NCBI RefSeq assembly: GCF_001625215.2
Contig: NC_030382.2
Coordinates: 34,148,610 to 34,212,609 of the forward strand
Reading direction: 5' to 3'
Source: Daucus carota subsp. sativus
Lineage: Eukaryota > Streptophyta > Magnoliopsida > Apiales > Apiaceae
DNA length: 64,000 bases
The notes beneath the pieces were generated by a model. The model saw nothing but the letters and a program-made list of their open reading frames with translations, had not been told where the DNA came from and searched no databases. The translations under genes were made by a program, and so were the position numbers. Positions within the stretch are counted from its first letter, which is position 1, and each line of letters starts with the position of its first letter. Below are positions 15,376 through 25,800 of this stretch, piece by piece.

Positions 15376-17582
15376 TATATCGCATGATCTTATATTATAA
15401 AATTTTAAATTATATTTTATTTGCATAACATACATGGATTCCAAGATCCGCTCTATACTTGTTTGCATTTATAGAACATCGAAGTGGAACTTTATTCTAT
15501 TAAAGTTTTTTCCTCTAATTATGAAAAGAGAAATGAGAATTTTACGAGCTATAAAAATATTATGTCATACAATTTCATATCCACGCCGTGGATATGTAAT
15601 TATGTATACCATGGATGATAGCTGGAAAATTTTCCAAAATCTAGTGCAGCAGAAAGAAATTCAGTTTTCAACATCTGTCATCCACGAGATGAACTATACA
15701 GAACTGTATTACTTAAGCATTTCGTCCATTACAGTAGAAACAATCTTATTATCGCCATCATTAACCCGCTTCCACCGTTTCCTAGACTGTAACACATTCA
15801 GCTGATAAAATACTCAAAAAACAAAGCAAACATAACAGATTTAGGAGGATATGTGTAATAGCATCAAAATCAAGATTTGTAGAAGTAAAGGTTAACTAGC
15901 AACCAGAATTGCCAAAATTACGAAGCCACCATATACAAGTAAATCATTGCGACGAGCATAAACGAAATTAATTTGTGATTTCAGTCAATACTAGAGAATG
16001 AACAAAATTTAATAGTTCGGTAAAATGTATATTGATTAAAGAACCAACAAAAAGCCTAAAAGGGCATTCAATCCGCACACCCTTTGCCATCAAATTCGAC
16101 TACAACTTCATGAATCTCGCCTTTTTATTTAACTAGAAACAGAAATTGGTTCAGATATTGATCGTGTCAAACTACAGCTATTTGCACTCTTTCTCCATGC
16201 TTCAACCTTGAGGAGGAAATTTTTGAAAAAAATACAAAAAAGTGAATTAATTAGAATAATATAATGGATGCAGTCACCAAAATTTTGAATTATTTTGATG
16301 TCACACCTGCAAGCACAAGTACTTCGTAGATATCTTAATGGCGTCGTAAATTTAATAGCGGCACAAAAAAATAGCAGAGAAAATGGATCAAAAAATCTGA
16401 CAACATAGCTCCCAAACGTAGCAAAATAGACCATATGACCAACCAATTTGGATAATTGAAGTTACATCCTGTGGATTAAGTTTTTAGTATTTAACTGATC
16501 AACCAGTTTGGTAAATGTAAAAGCCACATGATTCTTTATTTTGTGCAGAATTACGTAAACAAGCAAACCCCAGTAAGTGCCCAAGAGCTACTGGAAAAAA
16601 TCATCACAGTGCTCCGCAAACTACCACAAGACAATTACAAACTTATGACAGCCAGAAAGATCCTTCGAACTGTCATATTCAAAGGATTTGGAAGAATAAG
16701 CCTCCGATCATATTCAACAATGTCATAAGTTATGATGCTTTTAATCGATAGGTCATATAAAAACAGTTACTGTAAACCTAACAAGCTTTGCAGGAATTTG
16801 CCTAACTAGACCATGCTCTCTAAGATCCACCAGAACAAAATACATTCAACCAGTCAAGCACAACATTATATTCAAATGGAAACAACTTTCCTCTACCCTT
16901 TAAGCAGAACGGTATCAGGAAAACAAATAAGTAGCGTCATTTAATAAATTTGAGTCGTTACATATTTTATAGGCAACAAATGCAAAGGTGAGTATATACA
17001 AATTGAAATTATAGACCAATAAGGATAATACCAATGACAACAGAGATGCAAAATCAATCGTGGCTAGCATCACTAGATAACAGAAAACTCCAAGGTGTGA
17101 TTTGAAAACAAATGACAAGATATAACTTAATGGACCTTATGTCACCAACCATTGTGTGCAAGCTTTAGCTTAAAGGTAGGCTGCACTAGGCTCTTTAAGT
17201 ATGAGTATGCATATAAGGATTGTCCAAAGGGGTGCTTAACAGATCCTTTAACTTAGGGTCGTATAGTACTATGGTTCTCTGAGACAGCAGCATAATCAAA
17301 TAGACATGCCCAATTTATCCAAAGAAGAAGAATAAATTTAACATGATGTAAGTTTCATTATAAAGTACGATCATCAACTTCAGGTATGATCATTTAAATT
17401 GCAAAATAGTAAGAGTCAGACTACTGAAAATTAATAGTGGATAATGCAAAATAAACACAGAACAACTAAAAGCTCAAAGGCGAATATAAGGACCTTCTTT
17501 CTCGGATGTTGTTGGCTGCAAACTTTGGTTCAGATTTGGCGTGAAACTGGGATAGGAAGTGTATTTAGTTTTGGGGGTGAAA
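15376..17582. other. Intergenic, no supported gene
   Basis: Open frames exist at 15434-15805 (+), 16129-16446 (-) and 16528-16728 (+), but none shows a recognisable domain or coding bias. The stretch 16548-16720 follows an intron-like TTTTGTGCAG and reads as a polar helix-like peptide, so an orphan exon is possible. About 17400-17582 is probably the 3' UTR of the F-box gene. Confidence 0.35.
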
Positions 17583-18830
17583 CTAGGCTTTCAACATAAG
17601 AGTACACATTGAACTCTTGAAAATGTTGTATGACGGATTCTCCCACGTGTCAAACAGCATCTGGATTTCTTCTGTACCTGGGTTGAACAGTATCATGGTT
17701 AAGTCTGAAAGCATTATAACATCACCATTTACAAGCATGCAGATCGGTCTTATTCTTGGTTTCCATGGGAGATCAACCGGGATCCAGAAGGTGAACAATT
17801 TTGTCCAAGATTCTGCCACGCCATGTTCCTTCATTACCCATATATCAGCACCAGATTTATATTGACAAACTACAGAAAGGCTATTGCCAAGAGTGCCCAA
17901 TGTCAAATCATACACATCTTCTCCAAAATCTGGCTGCAGAACTTCTCGGTGCGTCTCTGTGTTCATATCAAGAGCAACAATAATATCCTTACGCCTATCC
18001 CCTTGATTAACAAGCCAGTGCAAAGCTCCAAATGCAAACTGCCCCCTACACGTCTCGAAAGATAATTTCCCAAAGGGAAACTCTCCTATCACTCTCCAAC
18101 AACCAGAATTTGAGCTATAAACCGAAACTTTATTCTCCCGATCACCAATGATTGTAAAGACCTTATAATCATCCTTCCGCTCATCATACCCGAACCCAAA
18201 CACTGTATGCGGAATTCCATATTTTGGCAGTCTTGTCGATTCTGTGGTGGAAGGGTTCCACAAGAACACACTACCATCAAAACAAGCCAAACAAACCAAC
18301 CCATTGCAATACCCAACAACATAAGTCCAATTATCCATATCTTTCACAGGATTGTAAAGCTTATCCGACTTCGTAACCTCCCCATTAATCAAAGAATGCA
18401 CAGAACAGCCCGTGAGAACAAGCTCTCCACCGCGAACACTAAAATCAACATAAGGGCGATACTCATGGGTAATAAAAGGCGCATTACAAAACATCAGTCG
18501 ATGATGAGTTAAGTGAGAGTCATCACTGAATTTTGCAAGATGGGTCTTAACAAAATGACGACAAGAAATAAGCGACAGCCATGATTTACACACCGATTTA
18601 ATTCGTGAAAGATCCTTGACATTAAGGCTTAAGAAAATGTTGTAGACAACTAGTTCAGGAAGCCATGAGAAAATGTTATCAGTTGATCTAGATAGTTGAG
18701 ATTTGATGAAACGAGGATTGGAAGTAAGAGATAGCCATGACTTACAGACTGATCTTAAACCCCAAATAGTGCTGAGTGGGAGCCTGGAGAGTGAGTGAGT
18801 GTAGATGATTAGCTGGTCATCTGCGAGCGT
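17583..18830 (-). CDS. F-box protein with FBA domain, two F-box modules
   Basis: Predicted substrate receptor of an SCF ubiquitin ligase (CPR1/At3g06240-like F-box plus F-box-associated domain). The open frame runs from a TGA at 18956-18954 to the stop at 17583. It encodes a first F-box (LADDQLIIYTHSLSRLPL, then VCKSWLSLTSNPRFIKSQL) and a second (LPELVVYNIFLSLNVKDL, then VCKSWLSLISCRHFVKTHL). The FBA region follows with NGLVCLACFDGSVFLWNP and FGFGYDERKDDYKVF. No ATG occurs in this frame before the FBA region. An ACG sits at 18830-18828, directly before the first F-box and about 95 nt after a TATA box, where the start is expected. I annotate from that ACG (415 aa). It is either a mutated ATG, a non-AUG start or a sequencing error; a start at the GTG at 18593 would lose both F-boxes. 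Confidence 0.75.
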   Translation of the reverse strand, partial: TLADDQLIIYTHSLSRLPLSTIWGLRSVCKSWLSLTSNPRFIKSQLSRSTDNIFSWLPELVVYNIFLSLNVKDLSRIKSVCKSWLSLISCRHFVKTHLAKFSDDSHLTHHRLMFCNAPFITHEYRPYVDFSVRGGELVLTGCSVHSLINGEVTKSDKLYNPVKDMDNWTYVVGYCNGLVCLACFDGSVFLWNPSTTESTRLPKYGIPHTVFGFGYDERKDDYKVFTIIGDRENKVSVYSSNSGCWRVIGEFPFGKLSFETCRGQFAFGALHWLVNQGDRRKDIIVALDMNTETHREVLQPDFGEDVYDLTLGTLGNSLSVVCQYKSGADIWVMKEHGVAESWTKLFTFWIPVDLPWKPRIRPICMLVNGDVIMLSDLTMILFNPGTEEIQMLFDTWENPSYNIFKSSMCTLMLKA

Positions 18831-18920
18831 GGGGCTAGGGTTTTGGCGTGTAGGAGGAGCCCTGGAATGAGAAAGCGATGGTATTCCTGGCGGGAGAGGT
18901 GGTTTTGGGGTTGAGGCGGA

Positions 18921-18926
18921 TTTATA
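18921..18926 (-). promoter_or_regulatory. TATA box of the F-box gene
   Basis: TATAAA on the minus strand, about 91 nt upstream of the first F-box codons. The C-rich leader between them fits a short 5' UTR. Confidence 0.6.
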
Positions 18927-18960
18927 TTGTGTCGGGTTGAGACTTGAGAGGGATCATGTC

Positions 18961-19940
18961 CTCCCATTGCATGTGTGATGTATCGGTAGTCGCTACTCGC
19001 TACATGTTGTTCGGGAAAAATGATATTATACTCAAATTTTTTTGTCGAATTTTAGTTTATAATTTTTCAATAATTTAATCATTAATCATATTAATAAATA
19101 ATTATATTTATAACAACTTGAATTTATAATAATTTATTATTTTTAAAAATTAGTTAACTGTTATAACAAGCATAATAGGAGTTAGCGTTGTAGTTCGTGT
19201 ACTTTTTATGTCGTATAATTTCGTGTCGTGTACTTGATACGCAACGTGAAATCCAAACATGAACCCGACATGAAAAAAAAAAACGAAACAACATGACACG
19301 ATATGAAATACACAACATTTTTTTTTGCTTAAAAATACACGACACAAATGATACACGAAAGTACATGACATGAAATATACATGAAAAGTACACAACACTA
19401 AATATACACGAAATAGAAAAATAGAATATTAAATTACATTTTGATAATTTAAAATTTGATATTTTCATCAAATTTTATATATTATTTGATATTATATCTA
19501 TGTTATTTAAAAAAAACTACTATTAATATTGAATTATATACTATAAATCATGTTATTACTATATTTATTATTAATTATCTATTATTATATAAATCATGTC
19601 ATATCGTGTACCTGATGGTTAAACCCCTAAACCGACACGAAATTAAGATCGTGTACTTTTGTTTTCGTGTCGTGTACTAAAAACGTAAACACAAACACGA
19701 ATTTTTATGTCGTGTATGAAATTGTCGGGTTTGTTGTTCAATTGTAAACGAATTGAGTCGGATCGAGTTTTACCGAGTTCGAGTTCAAATGGAGTTTTTA
19801 TTATCTAGTCGAGCCGAACTCGATTATCTTATCGATCTTGTTATCTGTTCGAACTCAAGTTCGTTAAAAACCGGATCGGGTTTGAGTTCTTGACAAACTA
19901 TATTTTACCGAGTTTGAGTTTAAAAACTGCATATGTATAA
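18961..19940. repeat. AT-rich intergenic DNA with CGTGTCGTGTAC repeats
   Basis: 19187-19420 and 19590-19735 carry many copies of CGTGTCGTGTAC/GTACACGACACG-like words in both orientations. 19741-19920 carries CGAGTTCGAGTT/GAACTCGA words. These look like remnants of non-autonomous DNA transposons. No gene seen. Confidence 0.45.
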
Positions 19941-20472
19941 TCTATACTATACTATAAAAAGTCAACATAGGTTTAATTTGTAGTCGTACAAAATTTTGGT
20001 TAGGTTTTTTTGGTTCAGTCATGTTTTATTGAATTACCCATTTTACCCCTACTAAAAATATAAAGAATACTACTAACAATCGATCTCGTATTAGATTCTA
20101 AGCCTTAGTTTTACAATCAGCAGCAAAGAATATCACGGGTCCAAGTATCAGTCTCCCTCTCCATCACCAATACACTCGCATTTGCCTTCTGTCTCTGTCT
20201 CCACCTCGGCGGGTGCTTAGTAACTTTATTAAACAGTTGAAGCATCAACAGAAATAATAAATTATCACATATTAATAACAAAACAATATTTATATATAGA
20301 TAATAAATTATAAAAACTAAATTTTCATGAGAAAATATAATCATTTTTTAAATAAAATTCAATTTATTAATATTAATATTAATATAGTAATAAAATGATG
20401 TTAAAATTTAAATTAAAAATAATAAATTACGAATTATATAACCGCCCGTGCTTCGCACGGGTTAAAGGCTAG
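19941..20472 (+). mobile_element. Helitron-like element, unit 1
   Basis: Starts TCTATACTATACTATAAAAA after an A and ends CTAG before a T. A perfect hairpin CCCGTGC-TTC-GCACGGG (20445-20461) sits 7 nt before CTAG. TC start, CTRR end, 3' hairpin and A/T insertion are the Helitron hallmarks. Non-autonomous; no Rep/helicase sequence. Confidence 0.8.
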
Positions 20473-21073
20473 TATTATAAAAAGCCAACATGGGTATAAT
20501 TTGTAGTCATACAAAATTTTGGTTTGGTACTCTCCTCTAAAACTAAAAGTCTACACAACATGTAGATATCTATTAAACCGTTTTATATACTAAAAACACT
20601 CCTTATGTATATTGATATCTTATTAAATATAATTTATAATATGTTGAAAAAGGTGAAACTACTGTTAATAACATATATTAATATTAAAAAAATACTTATA
20701 GACAAATGTATAAGTAATTATAAATATACAATTTTTAATATCTTTCGTCTAAAATACATATAAATAATTAGATACGCTACTTTTTAATTATAACGTATTT
20801 TACTCGAAATTTAACTCTAACGTGTTCTATTTCGTTATGAACACGAACCATTACGTAACATATGAAGATATATGAAATATGAAAATTTTGATTTAAAATT
20901 AATTGAATAATATAAATTGTGAAAGCTAAATTTCCGTCAGTTGGTTAATATAATTTAACTAAAATCCAATTCATTAATACTAAAATACTAATAAAATGGT
21001 GTTAAAATTTAAATTATAATTAATAAATTACGAATTATATACTCGCCCGTGCTTTGCACGGGTTAAAGGCTAG
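20473..21073 (+). mobile_element. Helitron-like element, unit 2
   Basis: Joined directly to unit 1. It begins TATTATAAAAAGCCAACATG, matching unit 1 from its base 8 or so, and ends with the hairpin CCCGTGC-TTT-GCACGGG and CTAG. The 5' TC terminus is missing. Confidence 0.75.
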
Positions 21074-21699
21074 TATACAATAATAAGTCAACATGGGTGT
21101 GACTTGTAGTCAAGTTTTTAGTTATATTTTTTGGTTTGGTACTCTCTATTTAAAACTACAAGTTTACAACATGTGGAGGTTTATTACTCTTTGTTAAATA
21201 GTTTTAAATACTAAAAACACTCATGACAATATATTATCATGTAATATTTTATAAAAAAAATTATAATGATGTTACAAATAAAATTATAAATATCCAATTT
21301 TGAATATCTTTTTTTAACAAAACCTTCCGATAACTTTTTTTTAACTCTGACGTGTTTTATTTGAATACAATACTAACCATTATGTAATCATTTCTAACTC
21401 TAACCTGGTACACGATAAATATTTTTTTTTCATGCATATGAGATATACGAAATATGAAAAATTTGATTTAAAATTAATTGAATAATAAATTATCAAATAT
21501 TAATAATTGAAAAAATATTTGTATATAGATAGTAATTTGTAAAAGCTAAATTTTCGTGGGAACGTGTAATCAGTTGGTTAATATAATTTAATTAAAATTC
21601 AACTTATTAATATTAAAGTATTAATAAAATGATAATAACATTTAAATAATATATTACGAATTATATAACCTCCCGTGCTTTGCACGGTTTAAAGGTTAG
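21074..21699 (+). mobile_element. Helitron-like element, unit 3
   Basis: Joined directly to unit 2. It begins with a diverged copy of the same 5' sequence (AGTCAACATGGGTGTGACTT) and ends with hairpin CCGTGC-TTT-GCACGG and TTAG before T. The last G of the hairpin and the C of CTAG have mutated. Confidence 0.7.
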
Positions 21700-21827
21700 T
21701 AATTTTAAAAAGTCGGTTTAAGACATGATTTTTATCGGATGGTCGTTGATGATAACTGAGCTTTTCTTAAGCCCGGGTTTTTAAGGATTGTTTCCGATTC
21801 GGTTTGGGGCCTTCGGGCGTGCATAGC

Positions 21828-22093
21828 TAGGGCTGATTATTCAGTAAAAACCGAACCAAATTATCGAATACCGAATAAGCTCAAAAATTATAACCGAATA
21901 ATGAATCGAATTTAATTCGGTTATTTTACCGAACCAAAATTTTTATTTCAGTTAAAACCGAATTTCTACAACAATGAATAAAAAGCAAAAAAATAATAGA
22001 GAAAATTTTTTGGGGCTATTTACAACAAACTAAACCAACAAAGTTTCAGTCCGCCGAATTGTCAAATGGCTGCTAGATTGATTATTCTTACAC
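21828..22093. mobile_element. Left part of a hAT-like element split by the LTR retrotransposon
   Basis: Begins TAGGGCTGATTATTCAGT, followed by AACCGAA/TTCGGTT-rich sequence. The proposed right part is 34101-34601, ending TACTGACCCTG. Ends are imperfect inverted repeats, and 8-bp flanks TGCATAGC/TACATGGC match at 6 of 8 positions. Rejoined length is about 770 bp. Confidence 0.45.
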
Positions 22094-22801
22094 TGTTATA
22101 TGCGAAATTGTGAAGGATAGCTAGATGGGCCGGGCCCACAGAAGAAGGCCTACTTGGGCCAGGAAAGTCAAGATCAGTCTAGTCTCCTGATGACCCTGTC
22201 CAAAGATAGGGCGCGCCCTATCTTTAGGCGCGCCCACTTGCTGAGGAAAGTTCATTTTATCATAATTCCGAAGGGCAGTGAGGGGTACTTTGTGTTTAGG
22301 GGGACGCCCTTGAGCATGAGTAGATCTCATTGTTGTATCAAGAAGACCCTACCTTGAAGTCTGGGGAGTTGTCCTCCTTGGGAGGTAGAGGATAGAAAGG
22401 AAGACACCCTGGGAGGTCCTATCTCTGTAGTCTGGCGGGTTGTCCCTGTCGGGGAGTAGGAGAGTGCCCTTGCATTTGGGGTAAGCCCAAAGGGCTAGGC
22501 CTCATCGTATTGGGTCCCTTCCGGGAGGAAGATTCTAGAAGGGGAGGCCCAGCCCACATGGGTCTCTTAGGAGAAAGAACTACGTAACGGCTTGATCCCC
22601 TATAAATAGGGGTACGTAGGCAGATTGTAGGCATCGATCATTCTTGAGAGCTATTCCAGTTAGCAATCTAGAACCCTTTGCTTACAATTGCAGCCGCCTC
22701 CATAACAAACAACCAACCACTCCCTACATTCTCGCCAACAGAAATCTTGATCCACGCCGCGAACCTCATCTTTGTTAACCTACTAGTTTTCTCCGTTAAC
22801 A
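22094..22801 (+). repeat. 5' LTR
   Basis: TGTTATATGC...CGTTAACA, 708 bp. It contains a perfect 24-bp palindrome centred on GGCGCGCC (22202-22225), a second GGCGCGCC at 22227, and TATAAATA at 22601-22608 set in the palindrome CCCCTATAAATAGGGG. Confidence 0.95.
22601..22608 (+). promoter_or_regulatory. LTR TATA box
   Basis: TATAAATA within CCCCTAT-AA-ATAGGGG and further flanked by TACGTA (22581) and TACGTA (22613). The same arrangement recurs in the LTR at 59694-61021. Confidence 0.75.
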
Positions 22802-22802
22802 A

Positions 22803-22822
22803 ATTGGCGCTAGAAGGAGGGG
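22803..22822 (+). other. Primer-binding site
   Basis: TTGGCGCTAGAAGGAGGGGC starts two bases after the LTR end. The same sequence follows the LTR at 61021. Position fits a tRNA primer site; I did not identify the tRNA. Confidence 0.6.
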
Positions 22823-22852
22823 CTAGTTCAAGATTTTCCATTGAGGAGAAAG

Positions 22853-25800
22853 ATGTCGAATCACGGCGAGACAACGCCCGGCGGGAACCAACCCCCCGAT
22901 CCTAGATCGGGGATAGGCGATAACCCTCCCGTCGACAATACGCCGGTCGGGAACGCCTCCCAAGACAGAGCAATCATCATAACAGACGGGGAGTCTGGTG
23001 TTATGAGACGCCCCATCTCCAGCTCGCCGCCGGTCTTCATGAGCAACGAGGAGTTACTTAAGGAGTTGCATTATTTGAGAAACGAGGCGAGAGAACAGCA
23101 AGCGCTCAGAGAGCGAGTCGCTCAACTGGAGTCCCTTGTTCCCGGAACACATCGTTCCGGGAAGCAGCCCTTTGAAGAGGAAAGTCAATCAGGCCATCGT
23201 GATGATAGAAGGCCTGTGATTGTTCCACGAAACTTATTCGCGTCAGGCGGCCAGACTACCGCCGGAGGAGAGGGCGCCAGGGACGGAGGAAGACCCCCGC
23301 AAGATAGACGAGCGACCGCACATCTGGAGGAGGCCAGTCGAGATGTTAACGCTCTGGCGGAAAGATACCGAGGAAGAGTCAGTAGGGCGGATCTTTTGGC
23401 CCTGATCAAAGATCTTGAAAGCAGACCTGAATACGCGAATACCGGGTCAAGAACGGCAGGCACGGGTCGAGAAGGACATAGGAAGGAGATTCCGCATGGA
23501 TCAGACTCAAGAAGCTATGACAGATCGCAAGAACAAGAACCCCGTGGTTTAGGAGGAAGATCGGAGCGAGACCCGATCGTGCTTGAAGGACGGCAGAGTC
23601 AGGGAGGAACGCGCGAGCATGCGACGTCTCCGGGCAACGGAAAGACTCATCATCAGGTTCTTTTCTTGTCTCCTCTTTGTAAATTATCGTAAAAGTTATA
23701 TTATATTTCGTTCTGGTAATAGTAGGATATGCAATAATGAATGGTTAGGCGAATCTTGATCAGACCATTGCCGATCCGCACATTCAAGCCTTGTCTCAGG
23801 CCAATGCTCATGCCAATCCGCATATTCAAGCCTCATCTCAGGCCAATGCGCCCCCATCTGCTCAGACTCACGCCAATCAATCCAATCCTCTCGCCATGGC
23901 AAGTGACCTCATGGCTACCGGAACACTACCATCGATGACTCTGTCACAGCCAAACGTACAGACCATTCCAGGCATCGGAGCCATTGATATCAACAACCTA
24001 AGGAAACTTCTGGCACATTTCGATGGAAGCCAGACGTCTCTTTCAAGCCAAGCCCTATCACCATTCTCTGCTGAAGTGATAGAGGCTCCGTTGCCAGCCA
24101 ATTACAGAAACACCACTTCCGATTTAAAGTTTCATGGCAACTCAGATGCAGTAGAGTTTCTTGGAAGGTTCAATGTTGAGATGGGTGTCTACCAGATACC
24201 AGACCCTGTCAGGTGTAGACTTCTTGCGGCAACATTCAGAGATAGCGCCTACCAATGGTTCCGGAAATTGGAACCAGCGTCCATCACTTCTTGGACAAGC
24301 ATGCAGACTATGTTCTTGACTCAGTTCCAGGCAACCGTCAAATACGCTCCACCAGTCACCACTCTGGCGAATATCAAACAAAAGGAAGGAGAGACTCTTC
24401 ATGCCTACTTCAAACGTTTCAATGCAGAGTCATCCAACGTTCGGGGGGCAACTGATGAGACACTGAAGAGCTTCTTGGTGGCTGGGCTTCGAGTAGGAAC
24501 TGATTTTTGGAAGCACTTGCAAGGCAATGATCCCAAGTCCCTGGCAGATTTATATGCAAGGGCTGAGGCATACAAAAATGTTGAACAGTCATTGGCTGAA
24601 AGTCGAAAGAATGAGAGAAGCCCGGGTAAGGCCCGACAAAAGAGAAGGGACCGGTCCCCAAGTCCAGAACAAAGGGGGAGGCGACGAAGCCCCAACCGGG
24701 TCAACACCATGTATAGAAGGAATTATACACCCCCTCGAGATCATGAAGAAAGGGAAGATCGCTGGACACCACTTGCCGCGCCAATCGATCACATCTTCGA
24801 AGTTAATCGTGACAAGGGACTCTTCCGCAGGCCAGCTCCACTAAATTCTTGGCAAGCCAAGAATAAGGACAAGTACTGTGAATACCACGAATCAACCGGG
24901 CATGATACCCATGAATGTAGACAACTGAAAGAAGAGATTGAGTTGCTAATCAAAGAAGGCCAGCTTAATGAATGGATAGTACGAGAGGCCCGGTCCCGAC
25001 GAGATATTCGAGCCAAGGACAGAAGGGGGCTTGGCTATACTGGTGATCAAGAGAGGGGAAAGCAAGAGGACATCCAGTTCGTTAAGGAAGGAAGCATTCA
25101 TGTCATCTTTGGAGGACCACATGTGGCCGGTGAGGGGACCAGGGCTATGGAGAGATATGCAAAGGAAGCAAAAGGTAGGCCCCTAACTAATATACATAAT
25201 TTGTCATCTAGACCGCCTAAGGTCTTTAGAGGCGAAGCCATTGACATTACCTTTTCAGAAGAAGATGCCAGATGGGTTCACCACCCGCACAATGATGCCC
25301 TGGTGATCGCTCTTCGTATTGGTCCACTGAATGTTCATCGTGTGCTTGTTGATAATGGAAGCTCTGTCAACATTCTTTATTATGGCACCTACCAGAAGCT
25401 TGGCCTCCCTGATAAGGATATGAAGGTTGAGGATGTCTATATCTATGGATTTGGTGGAGAGGCTGTAAAGGTAAAGGGGACAATCCGGCTCCCGGTAACT
25501 CTAGGAGAAGGAACATGCTCAGCCACTCAGGTTATGGATTTTATGATTGTAGATCACGACTCATCACACAATGCCATTATTGGGCGACCGTTACTGAAAG
25601 AGATGAGAGTGGTCACATCAATATATCATTTGTCTATGAAATTCCCAACACCTGGAGGGATTGGAGTTGTGAGGGGGTGCCAATATGACTCCAGAGAGTG
25701 TTACCTGCAATCTCTTAAAGGTTTCAAGAAGAGTAGACCACTGAAAGAGCCCCTTGTTGCCAACACTGGTGGGGAGGTCAATACGACTTACTTTGTCCAA

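Noticed and set aside
15434-15805. 123-aa plus-strand open frame
   Set aside because: No domain, AT-rich, no splice or promoter context; likely chance.
16129-16446. 105-aa minus-strand open frame
   Set aside because: Composition typical of intergenic AT-rich DNA; no family resemblance.
19150-19471. Cys/Phe-rich minus-strand frames
   Set aside because: Arise from the CGTGTCGTGTAC low-complexity repeats.
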